In this document: positions 1 through 8,733 of the stretch, piece after piece
Numbering within the stretch: position 1 is the first letter of the stretch
Layout: each line of letters begins with the position of its first letter
DNA from: Lysobacteraceae bacterium
Lineage (GTDB): Bacteria > Pseudomonadota > Gammaproteobacteria > Xanthomonadales > Rhodanobacteraceae
NCBI GenBank assembly: GCA_018970895.1
Contig: JAGWVM010000020.1
Coordinates: forward strand, 1 to 36,206
Direction: 5' to 3'
Length of the DNA stretch: 36,206 bases
Translations under genes and position numbers: made by a program
The notes under the pieces: model-generated
Told to the model about the DNA's origin: nothing
The model's database searches: none
What the model saw: only the letters and a program-made list of their open reading frames with translations

Positions 1-67
1 GGCGGCGGCTCGCACCTTTCCCCTCGTCCTTGCGGCTCTCGGCCTTGATTTCATGGGTCTGAGACAT
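1..67 (-). CDS. rplY: 50S ribosomal protein L25 (5' end only)
   Basis: Only the first 22 codons are inside the window; the gene runs off the left edge. The translation begins MSQTHEIKAESRKDEGKGAS, which matches the start of the L25/Ctc family that binds 5S rRNA (the basic segment with R-K-x-x-G-K-G-A-S-R-R is typical). It lies 143 bp downstream of prs on the same strand, the usual prs-rplY order in gammaproteobacteria. Identification rests on the N-terminus plus context. Confidence 0.85.
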   Translation of the reverse strand, partial: MSQTHEIKAESRKDEGKGASRR

Positions 68-89
68 GGTTTACACCTTGGGTTGGGAA

Positions 90-107
90 TGCCGCCTTGC
101 GGCGGCA
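90..107 (-). other. Small hairpin in the prs-rplY spacer
   Basis: A 7-bp perfect inverted repeat (TGCCGCC / GGCGGCA, 4-nt loop) lies 22 nt upstream of the rplY start on the minus strand. No T-tract follows, so it is not a classical terminator; it could be a leader structure of rplY or chance in GC-rich DNA. A second weak hairpin (CCGTCC / GGACGG, 182-198) lies just after the prs stop codon. Confidence 0.3.
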
Positions 108-210
108 GGGTGACTTCCCCGCGACCAGGGAAGCCATTTATCTCTGCGCGGCGTCCATGCCGCGAAAAGCGCAGATCAAGACCGTCCATCCCGGACGGAC
201 ATTTCAATCG

Positions 211-1170
211 TCAATCCACGTACAGCGAGCTCACCGACTCGCCGAAGGCGATGCGGCGGATCGTCTCGGCCAGCAGCTCGGCGACCGAGAGCTGGCGGAT
301 CTTCGCGCAGGCCTGCGCCTCGGGGCGCAGCGGCAGCGTGTTGGTGACCACCAGCTGGTCCAGCTGCGAGCCTTCCACGTTGCGGATCGCCGCGCCGGAC
401 AGCACCGGGTGCACGCAGTACGCCACCACCTTGCGCGCGCCGCGTTCCTTCAGCGCCGCGGCGGCCGCGCACAGCGTGCCGGCGGTATCGACGATGTCGT
501 CCACCAGCACGCAGGTCTTGCCGTCGACGTCGCCGATGATGTTCATCACCGTGGCCACGTTGGCCTTCGGGCGGCGCTTGTCGATGATCGCCAGGTCCGC
601 ATCGTCCAGCCGCTTGGCCAGCGCGCGGGCGCGCACCACGCCACCCACGTCCGGGCTGACCACGATCAGGTCATCCATCGAGTGGTTGCGCCAGATGTCC
701 GCCAGCAGGATCGGCGAGGCATACACATTGTCGACCGGGATGTCGAAGAAGCCCTGGATCTGGTCGGCGTGGAGGTCGACCGTGAGCACCCGGTCCACGC
801 CGGCCGTGCCGATCATCTTGGCTACCATCTTGGCGGTGATCGGCACGCGCGCCGAGCGCGGGCGGCGATCCTGGCGGGCGTAGCCGAAGTACGGGATCAC
901 CGCCGTGACGCTGGCCGCCGAGGCGCGCTTGAGCGCGTCCACCAGGGTCAGCAGCTCGAACAGGTTCTCCGCGCTCGGGGCGCCGGTCGGCTGCAGCACG
1001 AACACTTCCTGCCGGCGGACGTTCTCCTCGATCTCGATCTGCACCTCGCCGTCGCTGAAGGTGCCCGCGAGGGCCTTGCCCAGCGGGATGCCGAGACGGT
1101 GCGCCACGTCCTCGGCGAGCGCGCGGTGCGCGTTGCCGGTGAAGAGCATCGGGCTGGATGACGTGTCCAC
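211..1170 (-). CDS. prs: Ribose-phosphate pyrophosphokinase (PRPP synthetase)
   Basis: Makes PRPP from ribose 5-phosphate and ATP for nucleotide, histidine and tryptophan synthesis. The 319-aa product has the class I signatures in order: FSDGEVQ and NVRRQEVFV near the N-terminus, YFGYARQDR, the metal/ATP region [12 protein letters not shown], the flexible loop KRRPKANV and the PRPP-binding loop [12 protein letters not shown]; it ends SLYVD as in Xanthomonas Prs. I chose the GTG at 1170 because AGAGGA lies 7 nt upstream. An ATG at 1149 gives a 312-aa protein but has no ribosome-binding site, and an in-frame ATG at 1239 is inside the tRNA gene. The start lies 37 nt after the 3' end of tRNA-Gln, so the message is probably released by tRNA processing. 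Confidence 0.95.
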   Translation of the reverse strand: MDTSSSPMLFTGNAHRALAEDVAHRLGIPLGKALAGTFSDGEVQIEIEENVRRQEVFVLQPTGAPSAENLFELLTLVDALKRASAASVTAVIPYFGYARQDRRPRSARVPITAKMVAKMIGTAGVDRVLTVDLHADQIQGFFDIPVDNVYASPILLADIWRNHSMDDLIVVSPDVGGVVRARALAKRLDDADLAIIDKRRPKANVATVMNIIGDVDGKTCVLVDDIVDTAGTLCAAAAALKERGARKVVAYCVHPVLSGAAIRNVEGSQLDQLVVTNTLPLRPEAQACAKIRQLSVAELLAETIRRIAFGESVSSLYVD

Positions 1171-1207
1171 TGACGATTCCTCTCGACCCGTAAGGTCATG
1201 GCTTGAG

Positions 1208-1284
1208 TGGCTGGGGCGGCAGGATTCGAACCTGCGCATGCGGGAATCAAAATCCCGTGCCTTAACCAGCTTGGCGACGCCCCA
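1208..1284 (-). tRNA. tRNA-Gln(UUG)
   Basis: The 77-nt gene on the minus strand includes an encoded CCA end. The acceptor stem TGGGGCG pairs with CGCCCCA, followed by discriminator G and CCA; the T arm carries GGTTCGAATCC; the anticodon loop is TTTTGAT, giving anticodon UUG (glutamine). It sits between the ispE stop codon (3 nt away) and prs, the known gammaproteobacterial ispE-tRNA-prs arrangement, and is probably cotranscribed with both. Confidence 0.97.
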
Positions 1285-1287
1285 GTA

Positions 1288-2691
1288 TTACGTTGTGTGC
1301 CTCGCCTGCGCTGCCCCGCGATGGCGGTCCAGCGCACGGTGCAGCATCGATCGATCCGCCCCGGCCGCGACCTGGACGCCGAACCCCGCAGGACAATGCG
1401 CGGCGATCCGGATCGCCCGGGCCAACGAAGGCGTCTCAAGGAAAACGCATCCGCCGCTGCCGGAGAGTTTCGCCCGGCCGAAATCGCCGAGCCATTCCAG
1501 CGCCCGTGCCACGCGCGGATGACGCGCGCGCACGACCGGCTCGAATGCGTTCTCGGCAACATCGCCCGAAACAAAGAACGAGATTGTCGCCCGGGGGGCA
1601 TTTCGTGTCAATTCAGGCGCTTGAAACAGCGCCGCGGTGGGTACCTGCTCGCGCGGGTCGAGCACCACGTAGTGGCGCCGCGGCAGCTCGAGCGGCGTCA
1701 GTTGATCGCCGATGCCCTCGGCCCAGGCCGAGCGCCCCCGCACGAATACCGGCACGTCGGCGCCCAGCCGGCGGCCAAGCCCGGCCAGCGCATCCTCGCT
1801 CAGGTCGGTGCCCCACAGGTGGTCCAGCGCCACCAGCACGGTCGCCGCATCGGAACTGCCGCCGCCCAGCCCGCCACCCATCGGGATGCGCTTTTCCACG
1901 GCGATGTCGGCGCCCAGTCGGCACCCGGTCGTCTCCTGAAGCAGGCGCGCGGCACGCACGACCAGGTCGCTGTCCGCGGGAACCCCGGGGATGTCGCTCC
2001 CGCGATGGATGACGCCGTCCCCGCGCACCCGCAGCCGCACCTCGTCGCCCCAGTCCAGCAGGCGGAATACGGTCTGCAGCTCGTGGTAGCCATCCGCACG
2101 CCGACCGGTGATGCGCAGGAACAGGTTGAGCTTGGCCGGCGCCGGCCAGACGCTCCAGTCGGTTGCCGCGAGCGGCGTCAGGGGACGACTCATGAACACG
2201 CGCAGACGGTCGGGAAAGCCGTTTTCGCGGTCGCGGTCGCGGGCGAATGCGAACGCCGGATCGTTCTTGTCCACCTCCACGAAGCCATGCCGGGCATAAA
2301 ACGGCGCGTTCCACGGCACGTCGGCCAGGGTTCCCAGGTCGATCCGACGATAGCCGGCCGCGCGTGCCCAGTCGCACGCGTGCTCCAGCAGGGCGGTGCC
2401 GATGCCTCGGCGCCCGTGCTCGGGCAGCACATCCAGCTCGCCGATGCCGATGGCATCGCCCGGCAGCGTGTCATCCAGCCAGACGAAGCCGACCGGCCCG
2501 CCGCCCGCATCGGACCGGGCCACCCACACCATGCCGCGGGCGATCGCTTCGCAAATGAGCTCCGGCGGGATCGCCATGTCGGCGTAGGCCCGCCAGGCCG
2601 GATGCCCGCGGAACAGCTGCACGGCGGCGCGTTCGATGGCGCAAAGCGCCTCGGCCTCGTCCAGCCCGGCGCGCTCGATCACTGCGGTCAT
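1288..2691 (-). CDS. ispE: GNAT acetyltransferase fused to IspE (CDP-ME kinase)
   Basis: One uninterrupted 467-codon frame encodes two domains. Residues 1-166 look like a GNAT N-acetyltransferase (GELDVLPEHGRRGIGTALLE at 84-103, then NAPFYARHGF). From residue 167 onward it is IspE, the GHMP kinase that phosphorylates 4-diphosphocytidyl-2-C-methyl-D-erythritol in the MEP isoprenoid pathway: PAKLN at 184-188, the ATP loop GGGLGGGSSDAA at 272-283, LGADVPVF, and LSGSGGCVF near the end. An internal ATG at 2193 (residue 167, MSRPL) could start a free 301-aa IspE, but no good ribosome-binding site precedes it. The GNAT part ends in RLRVFMSRPL, like the usual C-terminus of free GNATs, so its stop codon seems to have been lost. 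A GTG at 2721 is an alternative upstream start. The stop TAA is 3 nt from tRNA-Gln. Confidence 0.9.
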   Translation of the reverse strand: MTAVIERAGLDEAEALCAIERAAVQLFRGHPAWRAYADMAIPPELICEAIARGMVWVARSDAGGGPVGFVWLDDTLPGDAIGIGELDVLPEHGRRGIGTALLEHACDWARAAGYRRIDLGTLADVPWNAPFYARHGFVEVDKNDPAFAFARDRDRENGFPDRLRVFMSRPLTPLAATDWSVWPAPAKLNLFLRITGRRADGYHELQTVFRLLDWGDEVRLRVRGDGVIHRGSDIPGVPADSDLVVRAARLLQETTGCRLGADIAVEKRIPMGGGLGGGSSDAATVLVALDHLWGTDLSEDALAGLGRRLGADVPVFVRGRSAWAEGIGDQLTPLELPRRHYVVLDPREQVPTAALFQAPELTRNAPRATISFFVSGDVAENAFEPVVRARHPRVARALEWLGDFGRAKLSGSGGCVFLETPSLARAIRIAAHCPAGFGVQVAAGADRSMLHRALDRHRGAAQARHTT

Positions 2692-2761
2692 GACGGCTCT
2701 TGCGGTGAGGCGGACACCCACCCGGGCGCCCGCAAGGGGCCGATAGCCTAACTGCTTCGCG

Positions 2762-3364
2762 CTACTTCAGCTGCCACGACTCGATGAACAGTCGCACCGT
2801 GTAGGGCGGCTTGCTGGCGAAGATCTGCACAGGCAGCGCCGGCGTCCGGCTCACGTCCCAGCGACGGTAGTCCACCGTCCAGCCGTCCTGCAGCAGCAGC
2901 GACGGCAGGTGATCGTCACCGAAGCGCAGCTCCGCCGGACCGCTGTCGGCGCGCAGGCCAAGCACCCAGGCGCGCAGGTCGGACAGGGGCATTTCCCAGC
3001 CGAGCGCCTTGCGCATCAGCGACTCGGCATCCGGCCCTCGCAGCGGACCGCCCTCCAGCCCTTCGAGCAGGGCACCCCCGGGGCCGCCGGTCAGGCGAAA
3101 ACTCTTGCCGGTGATCGGCGCCCGCAGCTGGAAGTCGTAATGATCGCCGTCCTGGTGCCACTCCAGGCTGCCGCTGCCGCCGTTGTGGCCGTCGGACACA
3201 CCCAGCCGGCCACTCAAGGTCCAGTGGTCGGCGCCGGCCAGGGCATGCTCGCGCTGCTGCTGGCCCCGGTACATCGCCGCATCGCCCCTCATCCGCACGG
3301 CGGGAGCGCAACCGGCAAGCAGGGCCAGGACGGCCAGCCCGCCGAGGAAGCGGAGGGCCCTCAT
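2762..3364 (-). CDS. lolB: Outer-membrane lipoprotein LolB
   Basis: LolB anchors in the outer membrane and accepts lipoproteins from the periplasmic carrier LolA. The 200-aa product has a lipoprotein signal with lipobox LLAGC (Cys19), then the LolB-type core: HWTLSGRLGVSDG, GSGSLEWHQDGDHYDFQLRAPI, and a C-terminal PYTVRLFIESWQL. The start codon overlaps the stop of the upstream TPR lipoprotein gene (ATGA), suggesting translational coupling. ispE follows 70 nt downstream from its ATG (40 nt from the possible GTG). The lolB-ispE-tRNA-prs order is typical of gammaproteobacteria. Confidence 0.92.
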   Translation of the reverse strand: MRALRFLGGLAVLALLAGCAPAVRMRGDAAMYRGQQQREHALAGADHWTLSGRLGVSDGHNGGSGSLEWHQDGDHYDFQLRAPITGKSFRLTGGPGGALLEGLEGGPLRGPDAESLMRKALGWEMPLSDLRAWVLGLRADSGPAELRFGDDHLPSLLLQDGWTVDYRRWDVSRTPALPVQIFASKPPYTVRLFIESWQLK

Positions 3365-5115
3365 GGCTTCAGTCGCTTCAGCGTAGCGCGCAGGCTGGCG
3401 TTGTCCGGATCGAGCTTGCGCACCTGGTCGAACACGCGGTTGGCCTCGTCATGCTGGCCGCTCTTCCACAGCACTTCGCCCAGATGCACGCCGACGTCGG
3501 CGTCCCGGCGCTGCTTCCAGGCCTGCCGAAGCGCCGCGATGGCCTGATCCAGGTGGCCCAGGCGGTACTGCAGCCAGCCCCAGGAGTCGGCGATCGCCGG
3601 ATCGTCCGGCTTGGCCTTGCGCGCCTTTGCGATCAGGCGCTCGGCTTCCGGCAGGTCGCGGTTGGCATCAGCCAGCGTGTAGCCCAGCGCATTGCTGGCG
3701 TCGACGTCGTTCGGCCGAAGCTGCAGCAGGCGGCGCAGGTCCGCCACGGCCCGGTCGATCCTGCCCGACTCGGCATACGCCAGGCCGCGGCCGTAGAGCA
3801 GGCCCGGATCGTCCGGCACTACCTGCAGGGCCCGGCTGAAAGCCGCCTCGGCCTGCGGATAGCGCTGCTCGGTCATGTAAAGGTCGGCGTCGGCCTCATA
3901 GGCACGCCGCAGCTGGCCCGGCTGGTCCAGGTAGGCTGTCTCCAGCTGGCCCAGCAGCTCGTGTGCCTCGGCGCGCTTGCCCTGCTGGTGCAGGATGATC
4001 GCGCTGCGCAGGTCGGCATCGAAGGCATGCGGATCGTCGTCGCCGACCTGGTCGTACCAGTCCAGCGCCGCCTGCTTCATGCCCTGCATTTCCGCCAGCT
4101 GGCCCAGCAGGAAGGTGCTTGCGTCGCGGATCTCGGGGCCGGCGTCCTTCAGCTGGCGATAGAGCGACGCCAGCGTCTTGCGGTCGTTGGCCTTGGCCGC
4201 GAGTGCCGCCCGCAGGCTGTAGATATCCGCACTCTGCTTGCCCGAGGCGAGGAACCGCGAAGCGGCGGGATAATCGCCGCTCTGGGCAAGCATCGTCGCG
4301 TAGGCCAGCCGCAGACGCGTCTCGCCGGGATGGTCGACGACGGCCTGGTGCAGCAGCTCCCTGGCGCCGGTGCGATCACCCGCGCGCAGCATCATCTGTG
4401 CCGTCCAGGCGTAGGTGGTCGGCGTGTGGAAGCGCTGCACCGCCGCCTTGCCGATGCGCAGCGCATAGCCGCGCCGACCCAGCCGCTCGCCCAGTTCGCT
4501 CATCGCCAGCCAGGCCTGCTCGTCGTCGGGCAGGCGCTCGGGCGTGGCCATCGCCTCGAGCAGACGCGCCGCCTGCGCGGCGTCGCGCGCACCCACCAGC
4601 ACGCGGCCGAAACGCCGCCAGGCGTCCGGGCCGCCGACTGCGATGAGCTGCTCGAGCTGGCGCCGCGCCTCAGGGCCATCGCCTCGATCGAGGGCCAGCT
4701 CGGCGCGGCTCTGCGCCAGGTCGGCGACCGGGGCGCCGAGCGCCTGCCAGCGCGCCAGCGCCCGCTCCGCCGCCGCATCGTCGTGCACCGCCAGCGCAAG
4801 CTCGGTGGCGCGCTCGGCGACCTTCGGGTCGGCCGACAGCTGGGCGGCCTTGCCGTAGCCGGCGGCCGCCGTCTTGAGGTCGGAATGGGTCAGCGCCATC
4901 TCCGCAGCCAGCAGCTGTGCGACCACGTCATGGTCCGCGTCCGGGATCGCCACCACGAGGTGAGACAGTGGCTGCGGCTCGCCGCGCGCGGCTGCCTCGC
5001 CCTTGGCCGGATGGACCGTGGCACAGCCGGCCGCCGCCAGCGCCAGTCCGCCGGCCACCGCAAAATGCCGCAGTTGCTTGAACTTGGCCCACCCGCTCAG
5101 CACACTATTAGTCAT
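3361..5115 (-). CDS. TPR-repeat lipoprotein
   Basis: A 584-aa predicted lipoprotein: the N-terminus runs MTNSVLSGWAKFKQLRHFA into a hydrophobic stretch and lipobox AAAGC (Cys31). The rest is helical with many tetratricopeptide repeats, clearest from about residue 390 on (for example LLYGRGLAYAESGRIDRAVA and SNALGYTLADANRDLPEAER). TPR lipoproteins at this position, next to lolB, are common in Xanthomonadales and Pseudomonas; the function is not established, and a scaffold role in the envelope is only inference. The ATG at 5115 has AGG 7 nt upstream; an ATG at 5145 and a TTG at 5157 are alternatives but would put extra polar residues before the signal. It diverges from hemA (99 nt between starts). 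Confidence 0.85.
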   Translation of the reverse strand: MTNSVLSGWAKFKQLRHFAVAGGLALAAAGCATVHPAKGEAAARGEPQPLSHLVVAIPDADHDVVAQLLAAEMALTHSDLKTAAAGYGKAAQLSADPKVAERATELALAVHDDAAAERALARWQALGAPVADLAQSRAELALDRGDGPEARRQLEQLIAVGGPDAWRRFGRVLVGARDAAQAARLLEAMATPERLPDDEQAWLAMSELGERLGRRGYALRIGKAAVQRFHTPTTYAWTAQMMLRAGDRTGARELLHQAVVDHPGETRLRLAYATMLAQSGDYPAASRFLASGKQSADIYSLRAALAAKANDRKTLASLYRQLKDAGPEIRDASTFLLGQLAEMQGMKQAALDWYDQVGDDDPHAFDADLRSAIILHQQGKRAEAHELLGQLETAYLDQPGQLRRAYEADADLYMTEQRYPQAEAAFSRALQVVPDDPGLLYGRGLAYAESGRIDRAVADLRRLLQLRPNDVDASNALGYTLADANRDLPEAERLIAKARKAKPDDPAIADSWGWLQYRLGHLDQAIAALRQAWKQRRDADVGVHLGEVLWKSGQHDEANRVFDQVRKLDPDNASLRATLKRLKP

Positions 5116-5214
5116 CTTTTCGCCTGTTTCGGCTGTTTCCGTCATCGCACGCGACAAGCACCAAGCTTAGCCTACGCCGCCGGACACCCCAGTCGCCGAA
5201 ATGCCTTCCTCGCC

Positions 5215-6483
5215 ATGCCGCTGATCGCCCTCGGGCTCAACCACCTCACCGCGCCGGTCAACCTGCGCGAGCAGGTGGCCTTCGATGCGGGATCGACCGC
5301 GGATGCCCTGCGCGAGCTCGCCGGCGAACCCGGGGTGGAAGAGGCGATGATCCTGTCCACCTGCAACCGCACCGAGCTCTACGTGGGCGTGGCCGAGGGC
5401 GCCGAACACGTGCCGCAGGCGTGGCTCAGCCGGCACCACCGTCTGACCCCGGGCAAGCTGGACGAGTTCCTCTACCAGCACCGCGACGACGACGCCGTAC
5501 GCCACATGTTCCGCGTGGCGACCGGGCTGGACTCGATGGTGCTGGGCGAACCGCAGATCCTCGGCCAGGTGAAGGACGCCTACCAGCAGGCCCGCGAGGC
5601 CCATGCGCTGAAGGCACCGATGGACCGCCTGCTGCAGCACACCTTCGCGGTGGCCAAGCGGGTGCGCACCGACACCCGGATCGGCGCCCACACCGTCTCG
5701 GTGGCGTTCACCGCGGTGCGGCTGGCCGAGCAGGTGTTCACCGACCTCAGGCAGGCCTGCGTGCTGCTGCTCGGCGCCGGCGACACCATCGAGCTGGCCG
5801 CCCGGCATCTGGCCGAGAAACAGGTGCGCCGGCTGATCGTGGCCAACCGCACGCTGGAGAACGCCCACGAGCTGGCCACCCGCCACGGCGGCTACGCGAT
5901 CGGCCTGGCCGACCTGCCGCAGCACCTGGCCGAGGCCGACATCGTGATTGCCTCCACCGCGTCGCGGCAGCCGGTGCTGACCCGGGCCATGGTCGAAAAG
6001 GCGATCGCCGCGCGCCGCCGCAAGCCGATGTTCATGGTGGACATCGCGGTGCCGCGCGACATCGAGGACAGCGTCGGCACGATGGAGGACGTGTTCCTTT
6101 ACGGCATCGACGACCTGCGCCAGGTGATCGACGGCAATCTGCGCTCGCGCGAGGCGGCCGCCCGCGAGGCGGAGGCCATCATCGACCTGCAGGTGGACCG
6201 CTACATGGCCTGGCGCCGCGCGCTGGGCGTGCGCAACCCGGCGGTGGACATGCGCCACCATGCCGAGGTCTACCGCGACGAGGTGCTGGAAAAGGCGCGC
6301 GCGATGATCGCTCGCGGCAAATCGCCCGACGAGGCGCTCGCCTTCCTCGCCAACACCCTGACCAACAAGCTGCTGCACCACCCCAGCGCCGCGCTGCGCG
6401 AGGCCGCCCTGAGCGGCGACCTCGACCTGCTGCATGCGGCCGGACGCCTGTATGGCCTGGAGCGCGAGGCCGGCGAGGATTAG
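5215..6483 (+). CDS. hemA: Glutamyl-tRNA reductase
   Basis: First committed enzyme of the C5 tetrapyrrole pathway: reduces glutamyl-tRNA(Glu) to glutamate-1-semialdehyde with NADPH. The 422-aa product begins MPLIALGLNHLTAPVNLREQ, has the catalytic cysteine in ILSTCNRTELY (Cys50), the dimer region RHMFRVATGLDSMVLGEPQI, the NADPH fold LLLGAGDTIELAARHL, and FMVDIAVPRDIE. Frame is open far upstream, but family similarity starts at this ATG. prfA follows 60 bp downstream, the classic hemA-prfA pair. The region between it and the divergent TPR gene must hold promoters for both; I could not pick a convincing one. Confidence 0.95.
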   Translation: MPLIALGLNHLTAPVNLREQVAFDAGSTADALRELAGEPGVEEAMILSTCNRTELYVGVAEGAEHVPQAWLSRHHRLTPGKLDEFLYQHRDDDAVRHMFRVATGLDSMVLGEPQILGQVKDAYQQAREAHALKAPMDRLLQHTFAVAKRVRTDTRIGAHTVSVAFTAVRLAEQVFTDLRQACVLLLGAGDTIELAARHLAEKQVRRLIVANRTLENAHELATRHGGYAIGLADLPQHLAEADIVIASTASRQPVLTRAMVEKAIAARRRKPMFMVDIAVPRDIEDSVGTMEDVFLYGIDDLRQVIDGNLRSREAAAREAEAIIDLQVDRYMAWRRALGVRNPAVDMRHHAEVYRDEVLEKARAMIARGKSPDEALAFLANTLTNKLLHHPSAALREAALSGDLDLLHAAGRLYGLEREAGED

Positions 6484-6543
6484 CGGCGCGAATGCCCGGC
6501 TCTCCGCCCGTTCGCCCGCCCTGCCCTCGCCGACGCCCCGCCC

Positions 6544-7626
6544 ATGACTCCTTCCATCCGCGCCAAACTCGAAGCCCTCGCCGAACGTCACGAGGAAGTC
6601 GGCCTGCTGCTGGCGCAGCCCGAGGTCATCAACGACAGCCCACGCTTCCGCGCCCTGTCGCGCGAGTACGCTCAGCTCGAACCCGTCGCCGCGGCCCTGC
6701 GCGAACACGACCAGGCCCGGCGCGAGCTGGCCGAAAGCCGCGCGATGCTGGCCGACCCGGAACTGAAGGAGATGGCCGCCGACGACGTGGCCCGGCTGGA
6801 GCGGCGACTGGAAGAGCTCGACGGCGAGCTGCAGATCCTGCTGCTGCCGACCGACCCGCGCGATGAAGGCAACCTGTTCCTGGAGGTGCGCGCCGGCACC
6901 GGCGGCGACGAGGCGGCGATCTTCGCCGGCGATCTGCTGCGGATGTACCTGCGCTACGCCGAACGCCGCGGCTGGCGCACCGAGATCGAATCGGCGCACC
7001 CGGGCGAGCACGGCGGCTACAAGGAGGCCGTGGCGCGCATCGAGGGCAAGGGCGCGTTCTCGCGGCTGAAGTACGAATCGGGCACGCACCGCGTGCAGCG
7101 CGTGCCGGCCACCGAGTCGCAGGGCCGCATCCATACCTCGGCCGCCACCGTGGCGATCATCCCCGACGTGGAAGAGGTCGAGGACATCGCGATCAACCCG
7201 GCCGACCTGAGGGTGGACACCTTCCGCTCCTCCGGCGCCGGCGGTCAGCACGTCAACAAGACCGACTCGGCGATCCGCATCACCCACCTGCCCAGCGGCC
7301 TGGTGGTGGAATGCCAGACCGAGCGCTCGCAGCACGCCAACCGCGACAAGGCGATGAAGCGGCTGAAGGCGCAGCTGCTGGACGCCGAGCGGGCCAGGCA
7401 GACGGCCGCCGAGGCCGAATCGCGGCGACTGCAGGTGGGCTCGGGCGACCGCAGCCAGCGCATCCGCACCTACAACTTCCCGCAGGGCCGGATCACCGAC
7501 CACCGCATCAACCTCACCCTGTACCAGCTGCCGGACGTGCTGGAGGGCAACCTGGACGAACTCGTCGACGCCCTGATGCGCGAGGACCAGGCCGACCAGC
7601 TCAAGGCGCTCACCGACGCCGGCTGA
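6544..7626 (+). CDS. prfA: Peptide chain release factor 1
   Basis: RF1 recognises UAA and UAG stop codons and triggers peptide release. The 360-aa length is standard. The N-terminal helical domain is followed by [13 protein letters not shown], the stop-codon-reading region around [15 protein letters not shown] (the P-A-T type tripeptide motif is visible), and the catalytic GGQ at residues 233-235 inside [12 protein letters not shown]. The glutamine of GGQ is normally methylated by PrmC, whose gene usually follows prfA; here ppk2 follows instead. Confidence 0.97.
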   Translation: MTPSIRAKLEALAERHEEVGLLLAQPEVINDSPRFRALSREYAQLEPVAAALREHDQARRELAESRAMLADPELKEMAADDVARLERRLEELDGELQILLLPTDPRDEGNLFLEVRAGTGGDEAAIFAGDLLRMYLRYAERRGWRTEIESAHPGEHGGYKEAVARIEGKGAFSRLKYESGTHRVQRVPATESQGRIHTSAATVAIIPDVEEVEDIAINPADLRVDTFRSSGAGGQHVNKTDSAIRITHLPSGLVVECQTERSQHANRDKAMKRLKAQLLDAERARQTAAEAESRRLQVGSGDRSQRIRTYNFPQGRITDHRINLTLYQLPDVLEGNLDELVDALMREDQADQLKALTDAG

Positions 7627-7695
7627 CGGATACGGTGACGCCGGAAGCCCGCGCCGCGCTACCCTCGCCCGACCCACCGTGCCGGAGATCGCCGC

Positions 7696-8463
7696 ATGAA
7701 GCGCAAGGCCTACGAGCAGCAGCTGGAATCGCTGCAGATCGAGCTGACCGGGGTGCAGCGCTGGCTGCGCAAGAGCGGCAAGCGGCTGCTGGTGATCTTC
7801 GAAGGGCGCGACGCGGCCGGCAAGGGCGGCACCATCAAGGCGATCACCGACCGCCTGGATACCCGCGGCTACCGCGTGGTCGCCCTGCCCAAGCCGGACG
7901 AGCGCGAAGCCACGCAGTGGTATTTCCAGCGCTACGCGGCGCACCTGCCGGCGGCCGGCGAGCTCGTGCTGTTCGACCGCAGCTGGTACAACCGCGCCGT
8001 GGTCGAGCCGGCGATGGGCTTCTGCACGCAGGCGCAGTACGCGCAGTTCCTGGACGACTGCCCGGCCTTCGAGCGCATGCTGGCCGACAGCGGCATCCTG
8101 ATCCTCAAGTACTGGCTGGCGGTGGACCAGGCCGAGCAGGAAGCGCGCTTCGCCGAGCGTGCCGCCGATCCGCTCAAGCGCTGGAAGCTATCCCCGGTGG
8201 ACCTCGCCGCACGCGAGAAGTACGCGGAGATCGGCCACCTGCGCGACGTGATGATGGCGCGCACCCACGCCGCCCACGCGCCGTGGTTCGTGGTCGACTA
8301 CAACGACCAGAAAAAGGGCCGGCTCGCGCTGATGCGCCACCTGCTCGACCAGCTGCCCGACGTGCGCGTACCCGACACCAAGATCAAACTGCCGAAGCTG
8401 CGCGGCAAGCCGAAGCAGGAGAAGCTGGCCGATGCCGGTTTCTGGATCGCACCGCCGCGCTGA
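7696..8463 (+). CDS. ppk2: Polyphosphate kinase 2 family protein
   Basis: PPK2 enzymes transfer phosphate between polyphosphate and nucleotides, typically making GTP/ATP from GDP/ADP or ADP from AMP. The 255-aa single-domain protein has the Walker A loop FEGRDAAGKGGTIKA (about 35-49), the lid region LPKPDEREATQWYFQRY, the Walker B segment LFDRSWYNRAVVEP (about 92-105) and KYWLAVDQAEQEARF. Which nucleotide subclass it belongs to cannot be settled by eye. It lies 69 bp after prfA and its stop is 3 bp from the convergent acylphosphatase stop. Confidence 0.93.
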   Translation: MKRKAYEQQLESLQIELTGVQRWLRKSGKRLLVIFEGRDAAGKGGTIKAITDRLDTRGYRVVALPKPDEREATQWYFQRYAAHLPAAGELVLFDRSWYNRAVVEPAMGFCTQAQYAQFLDDCPAFERMLADSGILILKYWLAVDQAEQEARFAERAADPLKRWKLSPVDLAAREKYAEIGHLRDVMMARTHAAHAPWFVVDYNDQKKGRLALMRHLLDQLPDVRVPDTKIKLPKLRGKPKQEKLADAGFWIAPPR

Positions 8464-8466
8464 GCG

Positions 8467-8733
8467 TCAGCCGATTTCGAAGCCGCTGCCGCTCCAGGTC
8501 TCACAGGTTTCACGGAGCACCTGCTCGACCCGGGCGGCCGGCGGGCCGCGACGCAGCCACTGCTCCAGCGCGTCGATCGCCGCCGGCGCTCCGCAGGCGA
8601 TCACTTCCACCCGGCCGTCGGGCAGGTTGCGCGCGATACCGTCCAGGTCCAGGGCCAGCGCCCGCTCGCGGGTGCTGGCGCGGTAGAACACGCCCTGCAC
8701 CCGGCCGCTGACCAGGAAGCGCGCAGTAGCCAC
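8467..8733 (-). CDS. acyP: Acylphosphatase
   Basis: Small (88-aa) hydrolase of acyl phosphates. It has the family signature FLVSGRVQGVFYRAST near the N-terminus, with the phosphate-binding arginine, and the second motif as DGIARNLPDGRVEV, where most members have GWVRN; the key asparagine is kept. The GTG start at 8733 overlaps the stop codon of the upstream thioredoxin gene (TAGTG), so it is probably translated by coupling. It is the last gene of the three-gene yihY-tlpA-acyP run. Confidence 0.92.
   Translation of the reverse strand: MATARFLVSGRVQGVFYRASTRERALALDLDGIARNLPDGRVEVIACGAPAAIDALEQWLRRGPPAARVEQVLRETCETWSGSGFEIG

Noticed and set aside
1171..1239. Longer Prs starting from the ATG at 1239
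   Set aside because: That ATG lies within tRNA-Gln, so the extra residues are translated tRNA.
3451..5214. Upstream extension of hemA over the TPR gene
   Set aside because: It is the antisense of the TPR lipoprotein; glutamyl-tRNA reductase similarity begins exactly at 5215.
5167..7944. Long minus-strand open frame (925 codons) opposite hemA, prfA and ppk2
   Set aside because: The opposite strand encodes clear hemA, prfA and ppk2 proteins; the antisense product is His/Gly/Arg/Val-rich low-complexity sequence typical of GC-rich shadow frames.
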